DNA of 25,197 bases, taken from NCBI GenBank assembly GCA_036488085.1, contig DASXHZ010000035.1, positions 1-25,197 of the forward strand. The letters are read 5' to 3'. The first letter of the stretch is position 1. Each line of letters starts with the position of its first letter. This DNA comes from DASXHZ01 sp036488085. GTDB taxonomy: Bacteria > Acidobacteriota > Thermoanaerobaculia > Gp7-AA8. Positions 6,970-14,738 of this stretch are shown here, piece after piece. A program made the position numbers and the translations under genes. The notes beneath the pieces were generated by a model. That model searched no databases. It worked only from the letters and a program-made list of their open reading frames with translations, and was not told where the DNA came from.

Positions 6970-8832
6970 ATGAAACCCATGATGCGCATCCTTCCGGCGG
7001 TCATCGCGCCGGCGCTTCTCTTCGCGAGCGACGGGAAGCAGACGTGTCCGATGCCGGCGGTCGAGCTCCTCTCGCCGCGCGTCCAGCAGCAGGCGGCGTA
7101 TCACCAAGCGTCGGTCACGGCGGAGCTCGTCACCGGCACGCGGCATCGCGCCGTGCTCCCGGGCGGCGGCAACGGACCGCTTCCGACCGTCAACTTCATC
7201 GACGCCGACCTATTCGACGCGATGAGAACGGCCGGCGTGCAGCCGACCACCCTCTCGTCCGACGCCGAGTTCCTCCGCCGCATTTCGCTCGATCTCACCG
7301 GCCAGGTTCCTGACTCCGCGACGGTGGTCGCATTCATCAACGACAAGACGGCGGACAAGCGCGCGAAAAAGATCGACGAGCTGCTCGCCTCCGACGCCTT
7401 CGTCGACCGTTGGACGATGTGGTTCGGCGACTTGGTACAGAACGTCACCGTCTCGAACAACGCCCGCGAGTTCTACCTCGGGCGCAATGCGTACTACGCG
7501 TTTATCAAAGCGGAGTGGAAGAACGGCGTCCCATACGACCAGCTCGTCCGCTCCGTCATCGCCGGGAAGGGCGACTCGTTTGCGACCGGCAACGCGAACT
7601 TCGTCGTCCGCCAGTTGCAGAACAACGGCCCCATTCAGGACACCTACGACAACCTCGCGACGCAGAGCGGCGAACGATTCCTCGGTATGCCGCTGCTCTG
7701 CCTGTCGTGCCACAACGGCATCGGACACCTGGAGCTCGTCAATCAATACCTGAAGACGAAGAACCGGTCCGACTTATGGGGGATGTCGGCTTTCTTCTCC
7801 CGCACGCGCGCGCAGGGCCAGAAGTACACCGATCCGAACAACCCGAACGCCAACCTGACGAAGTTCATCGTCAGCGACAACACCACCGGCTCGTACCAGT
7901 TGAACACCGACTCCGGCAACAAGACGCCACGCCAGCCGTTGGCCAACGGCGCGACCGTCGTGAATCCGACGTACATGTTCACCGGCGAGACGCCGCGGTC
8001 GGGGGAGGCGTATCGCGACGCGTACGGCCGCATGCTGACCGCCGATCGCCAGTTCGCGCGCGCGGCCGTGAACTACATCTGGCGCGAGATGTTCGGCATC
8101 GCCATCGTCGAGCCGCCGAATGCGTTCGACCTCCTGCGTCTCGATCCGAACAAGCTGCCGGCCGGCCAGACGCTGCAGCCGACGAATCCGAAGCTGCTCG
8201 AGGACCTGACCGACTCCTTCATCGCGAGCGGATACAACGTCCGCACGCTGCTCAGGACCATTTCCACCTCATCGTCGTATCAGCTCTCGTCGTACTACAC
8301 GCCGACGACATGGAACGAGGCGTGGACGACGCTCTACCCGCGCCACTATCCGCACCGCCTGCAGGCTGAGATGATGCTCGACGCCATCACGAAGGCGACG
8401 AACGTTCCGGTGAGCCTGAACGTCAACGGGCTCGGCGCCGTGACGGAGGCGATGCAGCTTCCCGACACGAGTGAGCCGGGCACCCGGAGCCAGTTCGGAA
8501 CGTTCCTCGACGAGTTCGGACGCGGCGATCGCGACACGACGGCGCGCAGCAACGACTCCTCGATCTCGCAGGCGCTGTCGCTGCTCAACAACACCATCGT
8601 GACGACGCGCGTGAAGCGCAATACCGCCAACTCGACCGTCTCCAAGATCCTGGCGTCGACGACCGACGCCGGCTCGATCGCGGACCAGATCTACCTCGCC
8701 ACGCTTTCCCGCTACCCAACGCCAACCGAGCGCACGCTCGCCGTCAACTACCTCGCCTCCGGCAATCTCGCCCAGCACAGCGAGGACCTGCAGTACGCGC
8801 TCATCAACCAGCTCGAATTCCTCTTTGACTGA
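6970..8832 (+). CDS. DUF1549/DUF1553 domain secreted protein with CxxCH motif
   Basis: 620 residues from ATG 6970, preceded by CAGGTGGGGC; an upstream TTG at 6904 would add 22 Arg-rich residues and hide the signal. The N-terminus (MRILPAVIAPALLFAS) is a Sec-type signal. DUF1549 spans about residues 76-280, including FLRRISLDLTGQVPD and the heme-attachment-like CLSCH (244-248). DUF1553 spans about 345-600 (YGRMLTADRQFARAAVNYIW). In Planctomycetota and Acidobacteriota these domains (also called PSCyt2 and PSD1) occur in large secreted proteins paired with DUF1501 genes, with roles proposed in redox or polysaccharide metabolism but not proven. The DUF1501 gene follows after 6 bp. No separate cytochrome c domain precedes DUF1549, unlike many planctomycete versions. 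Confidence 0.92.
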   Translation: MKPMMRILPAVIAPALLFASDGKQTCPMPAVELLSPRVQQQAAYHQASVTAELVTGTRHRAVLPGGGNGPLPTVNFIDADLFDAMRTAGVQPTTLSSDAEFLRRISLDLTGQVPDSATVVAFINDKTADKRAKKIDELLASDAFVDRWTMWFGDLVQNVTVSNNAREFYLGRNAYYAFIKAEWKNGVPYDQLVRSVIAGKGDSFATGNANFVVRQLQNNGPIQDTYDNLATQSGERFLGMPLLCLSCHNGIGHLELVNQYLKTKNRSDLWGMSAFFSRTRAQGQKYTDPNNPNANLTKFIVSDNTTGSYQLNTDSGNKTPRQPLANGATVVNPTYMFTGETPRSGEAYRDAYGRMLTADRQFARAAVNYIWREMFGIAIVEPPNAFDLLRLDPNKLPAGQTLQPTNPKLLEDLTDSFIASGYNVRTLLRTISTSSSYQLSSYYTPTTWNEAWTTLYPRHYPHRLQAEMMLDAITKATNVPVSLNVNGLGAVTEAMQLPDTSEPGTRSQFGTFLDEFGRGDRDTTARSNDSSISQALSLLNNTIVTTRVKRNTANSTVSKILASTTDAGSIADQIYLATLSRYPTPTERTLAVNYLASGNLAQHSEDLQYALINQLEFLFD

Positions 8833-8838
8833 TCGATC

Positions 8839-10245
8839 ATGAACAAAGAACGTGAATGCTCGCTCTGCGCCGGTTCGGGGCTCCCCCTCGGCGAAGGCTT
8901 CTCGCGCCGCCGCTTCCTCAAGATTGCGGGGACGGGGCTCGTGGCGTCGTACTTTGCCGACGTCGTCTCGCCGAAGCTCCTCTACGCTGACACCGCGGCG
9001 CCCGGCGTCACGCTGCGCAACACGGCGAAGAACTGCATCTTCCTCTTCCTGGCCGGCGCGCCGAGCAACATCGACACGTGGGACCTCAAAGAGGGCGCGT
9101 GGACGCCGTCCGACTTCGCCCCCGACACGTTCGACGGCGGCACGATCCGCTTCCCGCGCGGCCTGATGCCGAAGACGGCCGATCACCTCGACAAACTCGT
9201 CTTCGTTCGTCCCGGCCTGGCGTGGGCGGCCGTCCACCAGCTCGGCCAGACGTGGGCACAGATCGCGCGCAACCCCGGCGGCGCGACCGGCGCGATCGCG
9301 CCGCACATCGGCGCGGTCGTCTCGCTCGAGTCGCAGGCGAACCGCCAGCCGGCCGACGTCCTGCCGGGCTTCATCGCGCTCAATTCCGGCGGCATCCCGA
9401 CGTCGGGCTACCTGCCGGCGAAGTACGCGCCGTTTGGCGTGACCACCGAGCCGACCGGCCTCGCCACGCTCAGCCATCCGGACGGCACGTCGCGTTTTTC
9501 CGATCGCTGGAACCTGCTGCACCTCCTCGACGCGAACCGTGTTTCTGGCGGCCTCGCCAAGAAGTCGCTCGACATGAACGATTTCTACGACCAGTCGAAG
9601 GCGTTGATGGACGCGCCGAACATCAACGCGCTCTTCAGCTTCTCGACCGACGAGCACACGCGCTACGGCGCGTCCGACTTCGGCGACTCGCTGGTCGTGG
9701 CGCGCAACCTCGTGGCGGCAGGGAAGGGAACGCGCTTCGTTCAGGCCACGCTCAGCGGCTGGGATCACCACAGCTCCATCTACGACAAGACGGCCGCTCA
9801 GTCGCTCTACACCCAGGCCGCGCAGTTCGATCCGGCATTCGGCGCGCTCATGACCGACCTCTCGACGATGCCCGGTTCGGTATCCGGCAAGTCGCTCCTC
9901 GACGAGACGCTGATCGTCATCGTCGCCGAATTCGGCCGGACGGTCGGGGCGCTGAACAACCAGGCCGGACGCGATCACAACCTCCGGATCACGTACACCT
10001 TCGGCGGCGCGGGAATCCGCGGCGGCCGTCCGATCGGAGCCACCGACTCGACCGGCGGCCTCGTCTCGGACTACGGCTGGAGCCGGAACCGCGACGTGCG
10101 CCCCGAGGACGTCATCTCGACCATCTACTCCGCGATGGGAATCGACTACACCATCGAACGTCACGACGATCCGCTCAACCGCGGATTCGAATACGTCCCC
10201 TTCGCGAAGGACGGCGTGTACGGCCCGATCGACGAGTTGTGGTGA
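8839..10245 (+). CDS. DUF1501 family Tat-exported protein
   Basis: 468 residues from ATG 8839, 6 bp after the DUF1549 stop, so translation is probably coupled. The twin-arginine signal is clear: SRRRFLKIAG (22-31), followed by a hydrophobic stretch and cleavage near YADTA. The body has the DUF1501 hallmarks NCIFLFLAGAPSNIDTWDLK, a WDHHSS motif, and TLIVIVAEFGRT followed by GRDHN, metal-ligand-like positions shared with the alkaline-phosphatase/sulfatase superfamily. DUF1501 proteins are periplasmic and of unknown substrate. An N-terminal CSLC motif precedes the signal and would be removed or remain cytoplasmic. It ends 6 bp from the convergent M48 peptidase. Confidence 0.93.
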   Translation: MNKERECSLCAGSGLPLGEGFSRRRFLKIAGTGLVASYFADVVSPKLLYADTAAPGVTLRNTAKNCIFLFLAGAPSNIDTWDLKEGAWTPSDFAPDTFDGGTIRFPRGLMPKTADHLDKLVFVRPGLAWAAVHQLGQTWAQIARNPGGATGAIAPHIGAVVSLESQANRQPADVLPGFIALNSGGIPTSGYLPAKYAPFGVTTEPTGLATLSHPDGTSRFSDRWNLLHLLDANRVSGGLAKKSLDMNDFYDQSKALMDAPNINALFSFSTDEHTRYGASDFGDSLVVARNLVAAGKGTRFVQATLSGWDHHSSIYDKTAAQSLYTQAAQFDPAFGALMTDLSTMPGSVSGKSLLDETLIVIVAEFGRTVGALNNQAGRDHNLRITYTFGGAGIRGGRPIGATDSTGGLVSDYGWSRNRDVRPEDVISTIYSAMGIDYTIERHDDPLNRGFEYVPFAKDGVYGPIDELW

Positions 10246-10251
10246 TCTCGA

Positions 10252-11064
10252 TCACTTTCCCGCGTTGGGGAAGTGTCCGCGGATCACCTGGAACTCCGGC
10301 TCGTCGACGACTCCGCTCTTCTTGGTGATCTTGCTGATCCGTTCGGTGATGTCGTCGATGCGGTCCTGCGTGCCGGGGTGATCGGCGAAGAAGCGTGACA
10401 CCGAGCCATTGCCGCTCTGGCTGAGCGCGAGAAGCCGTTGAAAGAAATCGAGCATGCCGTGCGGGTCGAAGCCCGCTTTCGTCATCAGATCGAGCCCCAT
10501 GTCGTCGGCCTGCTTCTCATCGGCGCGGCTGAAGCGCGCCATGGCGCCGCCGGCGAAGACCTGTGCGACGAGCGTCTGCAGCGCACCGGGATTCTGGCCG
10601 AGGACGATGGCGCTGATGGTGCTGATCTGCTCCTGCTTTTCCGCCTGCTTGATCACGTGGCGCGCGACGACGTGGCTGATCTCGTGGGCCAGTACGGCCG
10701 CCAGCTCATCCGCCTTCCCGGCCGTTCCGATCAAGCCGCTGTTCACATAGACGTGGCCGCCGGGGATGCTGAACGCGTTCACGGAAGGGTCGTCGACGAT
10801 CTCGAACTCGAAGGGACGGGTCGCCATCGCGGTCGGAGTCTGGGCGTGGAGATGTTCGCCGACGTCGCGGAGGTACGAGAGCGCCGGGGGGTCGTTGACG
10901 ATGTGGACCTGCTGCGCGACCTGCGCCGCCATCTGGTTGCCGAGCTGCCACTCTTCGTCGAGCGACACCGACGACCCGCCACCCACTCCTGTGCTTCCGG
11001 ATTTGCAACTCGCCAGGAACAGGAAAGCCACGACGACTGAGAGAGAACGGATCCCAGGTTTCAC
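10252..11064 (-). CDS. M48 family metallopeptidase lipoprotein
   Basis: 270 residues, start GTG at 11064 on the minus strand, with GGAGGT 6 nt upstream. Longer frames read into the heptamer repeats and are not credible. A lipoprotein signal ends in LASC (Cys20). The zinc motif HEISH sits at 127-131 in LAAVLAHEISHVVARH, and the third ligand is in ADEKQADDMG (Glu183). Also conserved is AFSIPGGHVYVNSGL. This matches the BepA/LoiP-like periplasmic M48 group, which degrades or helps mature outer-membrane proteins. The C-terminal part has FFADHPGTQDRI, usual in the family; no TPR domain follows. Specific substrate unknown. Confidence 0.95.
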   Translation of the reverse strand: MKPGIRSLSVVVAFLFLASCKSGSTGVGGGSSVSLDEEWQLGNQMAAQVAQQVHIVNDPPALSYLRDVGEHLHAQTPTAMATRPFEFEIVDDPSVNAFSIPGGHVYVNSGLIGTAGKADELAAVLAHEISHVVARHVIKQAEKQEQISTISAIVLGQNPGALQTLVAQVFAGGAMARFSRADEKQADDMGLDLMTKAGFDPHGMLDFFQRLLALSQSGNGSVSRFFADHPGTQDRIDDITERISKITKKSGVVDEPEFQVIRGHFPNAGK

Positions 11065-11130
11065 GTACACACCTCCGCTTACGCGATTTGCCAGCCTCGT
11101 GCCGGTACAGTCGCGCACGATATCGCAACG

Positions 11131-11358
11131 GGATTGAGGATTGAGGACGCGGATTGAGGATTGAGGATTGAGGATTGAGGATTGAGGATTGAGGACGGGG
11201 GATTGAGGTTCGAGGTTCGAGGGAAGAATGAAGAGAACGATATTCGTCATTCAACTCTCAGCGTCTTCCTTCGAACTTCGAACTTCGAACCTCAATCCCC
11301 CGTCCTCAATCCTCAATTCCTCGCAATCCCCGTCCCCTGTCCTCAATCCTCAATCCCT
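11131..11358. repeat. Heptamer repeats GGATTGA / TCAATCC in inverted arrangement
   Basis: The 334-bp gap between the M48 and DUF255 genes is mostly repeat. The left arm has nine exact GGATTGA copies (11131-11206) in 7-nt phase, with variants GGACGC and GGACGGG. Then come two GGTTCGA copies (11207-11220). The right part has three TTCGAAC copies (11270-11290) and four TCAATCC copies (11292-11356). The arms are complementary, so a long imperfect cruciform or hairpin can form. The frame stays open across much of it but codes for nothing recognisable. Confidence 0.9.
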
Positions 11359-11398
11359 CCGGGATGACCCAACCCTCCACCACTGTTGACCCCTCCGA

Positions 11399-13414
11399 GT
11401 GAACCGCCTCGTCCTCGTCCTCTTCCTCTTCGGCGCCCTTTCCTCCCATGCGGAGAGCGCGTATCTCCGCGATCACGCGAGCGATGCGGTGAAGTGGCAG
11501 GTGTGGAGCGACGCGACGTTTGCGAAGGCGCAGAGCGAGCACAAGCTCGTTTTCCTCTCCATCGGCTACTCCGGCTGCCACTGGTGCCACGTTATGCAGG
11601 AGGAGTCGTTCAAGAGCAATGCGGAGATCGCGGCGGTGCTGAACGCGCGCTACGTTCCCGTCCTCGTCGACCGGGAGGAGATGCCGGACGTCGACGCCAC
11701 CTACATCGCTTTCGTGGAGGCGATGAACAAGGGGAGCGCCGGCTGGCCGGCGACGCTCATCCTCACGCCAGAGCTCTCGCCGCTCGCCGGCGCGTCGTAC
11801 CTGAAGCCGGACGCCTTGAAGCGCGCGCTCGTCTCCGTTGCCGACGAGTGGACGAAAGATCCGAGCGCACTTCTCGCGAACGGTGCGAGCGCGCTGGCGG
11901 CCGTGCGCGCCGCGGCGGAGCAATCGGGTCCGGTGTCGGCGGTATCGCAGGAGCCGGTCTTCGCGCTCGCGGCGCGTCTTCGCAACGCGTACGATCGGGA
12001 GAACGGCGGCTTCGGGAGCGCGCCGAAGTTCCTGCAGCCGATGGCGATCGACTTTCTGCTCCGGCGCGACGGCACGGACCGCGACATGGCGCTCGAGACG
12101 CTGCGGAAGCTCGCACGCACCGCCGTGCACGACCAGGTCGGCGGCGGGTTCCACCGCTACACCGTCGACGCGGAGTGGCATCAGCCGCACTTCGAGAAGA
12201 TGCTCGGCGACCAGGCGTTGATGGCGATCGTTTATACCGAGGCTTGGGTGATCGGGAAAGACAGCCTCGATGAGCGTGTCGCGCGCGACACCCTCGATTA
12301 CGCCCTGCGGGCGCTGAAACTGCCGAACGGCCTCTTTGCGGCGAACGAGGGGGCGGACAGCATCACGCCGGTGGGTGGATCGCCGCAGCTCGTCGAGGGG
12401 GTGTACTACACGTGGACCCAGGAGGAGCTGCGCCGGGTGGCGTGGAAGAACGCCGACCTCGCGGTCTACTACTTCGGCGTCGGCAAGAGCGGCGCGCACT
12501 TCATCTGGCCTCACGTCGCCGACGCCGACGCCATGAAGCGATTCTCGCTGACGAAGGAGCAACTGCAGTCGAAGCTGGACGACGTCATCAAGCGGATGCA
12601 ACTCGTCCGCTCGCATCGCCCCGAGCCGCGGCGCGATACGAACGTCGTTCTGGCGGCGAACGCCCTCATGATCTCGGCGCTGGCCCGCGCCGGCGTCGCG
12701 TTCGGCGACGACCACTACGTCTACGAGGCACAGCAGTCACTCCGCAACCTCGAAACCTCGAAACCCGCGACCGCGGAAGACCATGCGTGCCTGGTCCAGG
12801 CGCTCCTCGACGTCTACGAGGCGACCTATGCGGCGCCGTGGCTGGAGCGCGCGATCGCGCTGCAGCAGAAGATGGACGACGCGCTCTGGAGCGGGGGAGC
12901 GATGCGCTATGCGAGCGGCAGCCGTAACGTGCCGTCTGCATTGCGCGAGCTCGTGGCCGACCGCGATGCCGACCTTCCGGCCGCGAACTCCGTTGCCGCC
13001 ATGAACCTCCTCCGCATCGCGACGTTGACCGGCAGCGCGGCGGCACGGACGAAGGCGGACGCCATCCTCCGCTCGTACTTCGGACAGATGACCGCGGCGC
13101 CGACCACCCTTCCCGCGCTCGCATCCGTTCTCGCCGCCACCGTCTCCCCGGCGCGCGAGGTGATCATCCTCGGCAATCCGGCGAACGACGACGCGAAAGC
13201 GCTGCTCCGCGTCGTGCGCGAGAGCTTCGCGCCCGTCCGTTCTCTCGTCGTGGCGAACACGGAAGCGGAGCGCGGAAAGCTCGCCGGCTACATCCCGCTG
13301 ATCGCCGAGATGAAGCCGGCCGGCGACAAGGCGACCGCGTACGTCTGTATCGGCACGGAGTGCAAGTCGCCGATCGTCGATCCGGCGAAGCTCGCGGCAG
13401 TACTCAGCGAGTAA
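11399..13414 (+). CDS. DUF255 thioredoxin-fold protein (YyaL/SPATA20-like)
   Basis: 671 residues from GTG 11399; there is no strong Shine-Dalgarno. A Sec-type signal peptide (LVLVLFLFGALSSHA) precedes the thioredoxin-like domain, whose CxxC is Cys60-HW-Cys63 within GYSGCHWCHVMQEESF. DREEMPDVDATY and GWPATLILTPEL follow. The remainder (about 190-600) is the helical (alpha/alpha)6-type domain of this family, with GGGFHRYTVDAEWHQPHFEKML. Family length is about 600-700 residues, so it is complete. The reaction is not established. An 8-bp tandem repeat (CTCGAAAC, around 12752-12767) lies within the coding region and keeps the frame. Divergent from M48 across the heptamer repeats. Confidence 0.93.
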   Translation: MNRLVLVLFLFGALSSHAESAYLRDHASDAVKWQVWSDATFAKAQSEHKLVFLSIGYSGCHWCHVMQEESFKSNAEIAAVLNARYVPVLVDREEMPDVDATYIAFVEAMNKGSAGWPATLILTPELSPLAGASYLKPDALKRALVSVADEWTKDPSALLANGASALAAVRAAAEQSGPVSAVSQEPVFALAARLRNAYDRENGGFGSAPKFLQPMAIDFLLRRDGTDRDMALETLRKLARTAVHDQVGGGFHRYTVDAEWHQPHFEKMLGDQALMAIVYTEAWVIGKDSLDERVARDTLDYALRALKLPNGLFAANEGADSITPVGGSPQLVEGVYYTWTQEELRRVAWKNADLAVYYFGVGKSGAHFIWPHVADADAMKRFSLTKEQLQSKLDDVIKRMQLVRSHRPEPRRDTNVVLAANALMISALARAGVAFGDDHYVYEAQQSLRNLETSKPATAEDHACLVQALLDVYEATYAAPWLERAIALQQKMDDALWSGGAMRYASGSRNVPSALRELVADRDADLPAANSVAAMNLLRIATLTGSAAARTKADAILRSYFGQMTAAPTTLPALASVLAATVSPAREVIILGNPANDDAKALLRVVRESFAPVRSLVVANTEAERGKLAGYIPLIAEMKPAGDKATAYVCIGTECKSPIVDPAKLAAVLSE

Positions 13415-13488
13415 AATCGTTTCGAATTTGAGGGGAGGGCGGGTAAGATGACTCAGCGCGGTTCGGTCCAACAGCGCGAGAGACTGCT

Positions 13489-13516
13489 TTTACGTACGGA
13501 AAGATAGACTTAGACT
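13489..13516 (+). promoter_or_regulatory. Possible sigma70-like promoter for the RHH-like gene
   Basis: TTTACG (13489-13494) and TAGACT (13511-13516) are 16 bp apart, each matching 4 of 6 consensus bases. The palindrome at 13517-13532 begins directly after, where transcription would start. Pattern match only. Confidence 0.35.
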
Positions 13517-13532
13517 GTGTAAGCGCTTACAC
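13517..13532. promoter_or_regulatory. 16-bp perfect palindrome, LacI/cre-like operator
   Basis: GTGTAAGCGCTTACAC is a perfect palindrome. Its inner 14 bp TGTAAGCGCTTACA fits the LacI-family cre-type pattern TGWNANCGNTNWCA. It lies 52 bp upstream of the start at 13585, next to a possible -10, which is the position expected for a repressor operator. The cognate regulator is not in the window unless the RHH-like proteins bind it. Confidence 0.6.
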
Positions 13533-13584
13533 TGCTTACCGTCCGATCTACCTCAACCCGTCTACTTCAACCAGAGAGGTGCGT

Positions 13585-13875
13585 GTGAGTCCAGCTACAA
13601 AGAGCAATCGCGGGAGACCCATCGTCCACACCGAACCCTGGGCAAAGATCACTGTCGTTCTTCTCGACCGGCATGTCGCCTATCTCGATCGTCTGGCGAT
13701 CGACATCCGTCTCAAGCACGGAAAAGCGATCAGCCGGGCCGAGATCATCCGTGGCCTGATCGAGGCCGCCTTCCAGAGCGGTGTCGACCTGTCTCAGGCA
13801 GATTCAATCGACTCGTTAGTCGATCTGCTCGTCGGGACGGCGTCCCACCACTCCGGGAAGCGGAAATCCCGCTAA
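13585..13875 (+). CDS. Ribbon-helix-helix-like regulator A
   Basis: 96 residues from GTG 13585, with AGAGAGG 5 nt upstream; a GTG at 13579 overlaps that site. The core KITVVLLDRHVAYLDRLA ... ISRAEIIRGLIEAAFQSGVD looks like a ribbon-helix-helix DNA-binding domain (beta strand, helix, turn, helix), followed by an acidic helix (DSIDSLVDLLVG) and a basic tail GKRKSR. The same pattern is present in the convergent gene B. The two genes overlap at their 3' ends by about 130 bp if B keeps its full frame. No toxin gene is adjacent, so antitoxin function is not supported. Confidence 0.75.
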   Translation: MSPATKSNRGRPIVHTEPWAKITVVLLDRHVAYLDRLAIDIRLKHGKAISRAEIIRGLIEAAFQSGVDLSQADSIDSLVDLLVGTASHHSGKRKSR

Positions 13876-14140
13876 GCGGCGACTTTCGTCTCCGCAGTTT
13901 CCCGGCAGCCAGGGCCGCGATCTCTTCTTCGCTCGCCGCGTCGGTGAGATCGATTCCGCTTTCCTCGATTCGGTCGAGGATCGCTCGGATGGCGTGCGGC
14001 CATCCGAAGGCCGTCGGCATGGCCGGATTCATCGCCAAGCTGATCTGCTCCAGGTACTCGAGGTGCCGGTCGGAGAGAATGAGCGTTTCCAACTCCTCGG
14101 TGATGCTCAATTCTTCTTCGATCGGTGCCACGAGTTTCAT
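13745..14140 (-). CDS. Ribbon-helix-helix-like protein B (paralogue of A), C-terminus antisense to A
   Basis: 131 residues from ATG 14140 on the minus strand, with GAAGAGGT just upstream, very like the AGAGAGGT of gene A. Residues about 18-83 parallel A: ILSDRHLEYLEQIS against LLDRHVAYLDRLA, and IRAILDRIEESGIDLTDA against IRGLIEAAFQSGVDLSQA. From about residue 88 the frame runs through the antisense of A's 3' end and gives an Arg/Ser-rich tail unlike any domain. The true end may be near 13872, where another frame stops; a small indel would explain this. DNA binding is inferred from similarity to A. Confidence 0.65.
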   Translation of the reverse strand: MKLVAPIEEELSITEELETLILSDRHLEYLEQISLAMNPAMPTAFGWPHAIRAILDRIEESGIDLTDAASEEEIAALAAGKLRRRKSPLSGISASRSGGTPSRRADRLTSRLNLPETGRHRSGRRPRSGHG

Positions 14141-14155
14141 TGCGGACCTCTTCCC

Positions 14156-14170
14156 TCACACTAGGTGTGA
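14156..14170. promoter_or_regulatory. Inverted repeat upstream of RHH-like gene B
   Basis: TCACAC-TAG-GTGTGA has 6-bp perfect arms with a 3-nt spacer, 15 nt before the start codon of gene B. Its position suits an autoregulatory operator. Its half-site TCACAC or GTGTGA resembles only loosely the GTGT half of the palindrome before gene A. Confidence 0.5.
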
Positions 14171-14225
14171 TTGGGAGGCGACTGTCCCTACCCTGACTTT
14201 CGAAAAAATTTTTGGGTCCGCGGTG

Positions 14226-14248
14226 GGGACGGGCTAAGTGCCCGTCCC
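14226..14248 (-). terminator. Hairpin downstream of the BON lipoprotein gene
   Basis: GGGACGGGC and GCCCGTCCC are perfect 9-bp arms around a 5-nt loop, 4 bp beyond the BON stop codon. On the minus strand an A/T-rich run (AAAAATTTTTT) follows about 13 nt later, so it is a plausible but not classic intrinsic terminator. Genes B and BON are on the same strand, so it would separate them. Confidence 0.6.
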
Positions 14249-14252
14249 TCTG

Positions 14253-14540
14253 TCACTTCACCTGGATGTTGTTGACCACCTGCGTCACGCCGTGAACGCT
14301 TCCGGCCGCCTCGCCAATCTTCTGCGCCTCGATTGCCGTCTCCACGGTCCCAGATAGGGTTACGACGCCGTGATCGACGGTCACGCCGATGTTCGTGGCC
14401 TCACGCGGATAGACCTCGGCGATCTTTCCCTTCACGTCCGCCTTCATAGCGGTGTCGGTCGGGATGACCCGATTGATCGAGCCGCACGCCGCGGCGAAGA
14501 CGAAGAGGAAGAGAGATGCGAGGGCGATTTTGCGATTCAT
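14253..14540 (-). CDS. BON domain lipoprotein (OsmY-like)
   Basis: 95 residues from ATG 14540 on the minus strand, with GGAGGT 6 nt upstream. A longer in-frame reading (to 14675) only translates the heptamer repeat and is rejected. The signal ends at FAAAC (Cys19), an imperfect lipobox. Residues about 28-95 are one BON domain: MKADVKGKIAEVYPREATNI, then GVTVDHGVVTLSGTVET and VHGVTQVVNNI. BON domains bind membranes or phospholipids and are often induced by osmotic or envelope stress. A minimal ATG-TAA reading frame overlaps the leader just before the start and may slightly modulate initiation. Confidence 0.92.
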   Translation of the reverse strand: MNRKIALASLFLFVFAAACGSINRVIPTDTAMKADVKGKIAEVYPREATNIGVTVDHGVVTLSGTVETAIEAQKIGEAAGSVHGVTQVVNNIQVK

Positions 14541-14598
14541 TACATGACCTCCTTCAAAGCCGCGGACCAAGGAGCAACTGCCATACCGGGCTGTAACC

Positions 14599-14672
14599 AG
14601 TTGCCGGCCAGTGGCCGGTTGCCGGATGAGCTTCTGGCCCAACCGGCAACTGGCCACCGGCGACCGGCAACT
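14599..14672. repeat. Heptamer-type inverted repeat (RGTKGCC / GGCAACY)
   Basis: Between the divergent BON and Thr-rich lipoprotein genes, AGTTGCCGG (14599-14607) and GGTTGCCGG (14617-14625) face two CCGGCAACT copies (14643-14651, 14664-14672). Units such as AGTTGCC, AGTGGCC, GGTTGCC and, on the other strand, GGTCGCC and GGTGGCC are mostly in 7-nt steps. The outer 9-bp arms pair perfectly and the inner ones with one mismatch. The rest of the 198-bp gap holds the two ribosome-binding sites and nothing else recognised. Confidence 0.8.
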
Positions 14673-14738
14673 CATTTACGGCATCGTCATTGCTCTTAAT
14701 AACGCTGGAATCTTGCTCCGACACGAAGGAGGCTCCTA

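Noticed and set aside
8269..10164. Long minus-strand open frame (631 codons) opposite DUF1549/DUF1501
   Set aside because: It is Arg/Val/Glu-rich with no domain, and mirrors the codon bias of the real + strand genes, which have clear motifs and signals.
9078..10328. + strand 416-codon frame overlapping DUF1501
   Set aside because: Arg/Pro-rich shadow frame without start signals.
11065..11250. N-terminal extension of the M48 peptidase
   Set aside because: It would translate the heptamer repeat; the lipoprotein signal and GGAGGT support GTG 11064.
11306..12715. Minus-strand open frame of 469 codons opposite DUF255
   Set aside because: Composition typical of antisense in high-GC DNA; it begins inside DUF255 and ends in heptamer repeats.
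13585..14140. Toxin-antitoxin pair
   Set aside because: Both genes look RHH-like; neither resembles a toxin, and they are convergent rather than co-directional.
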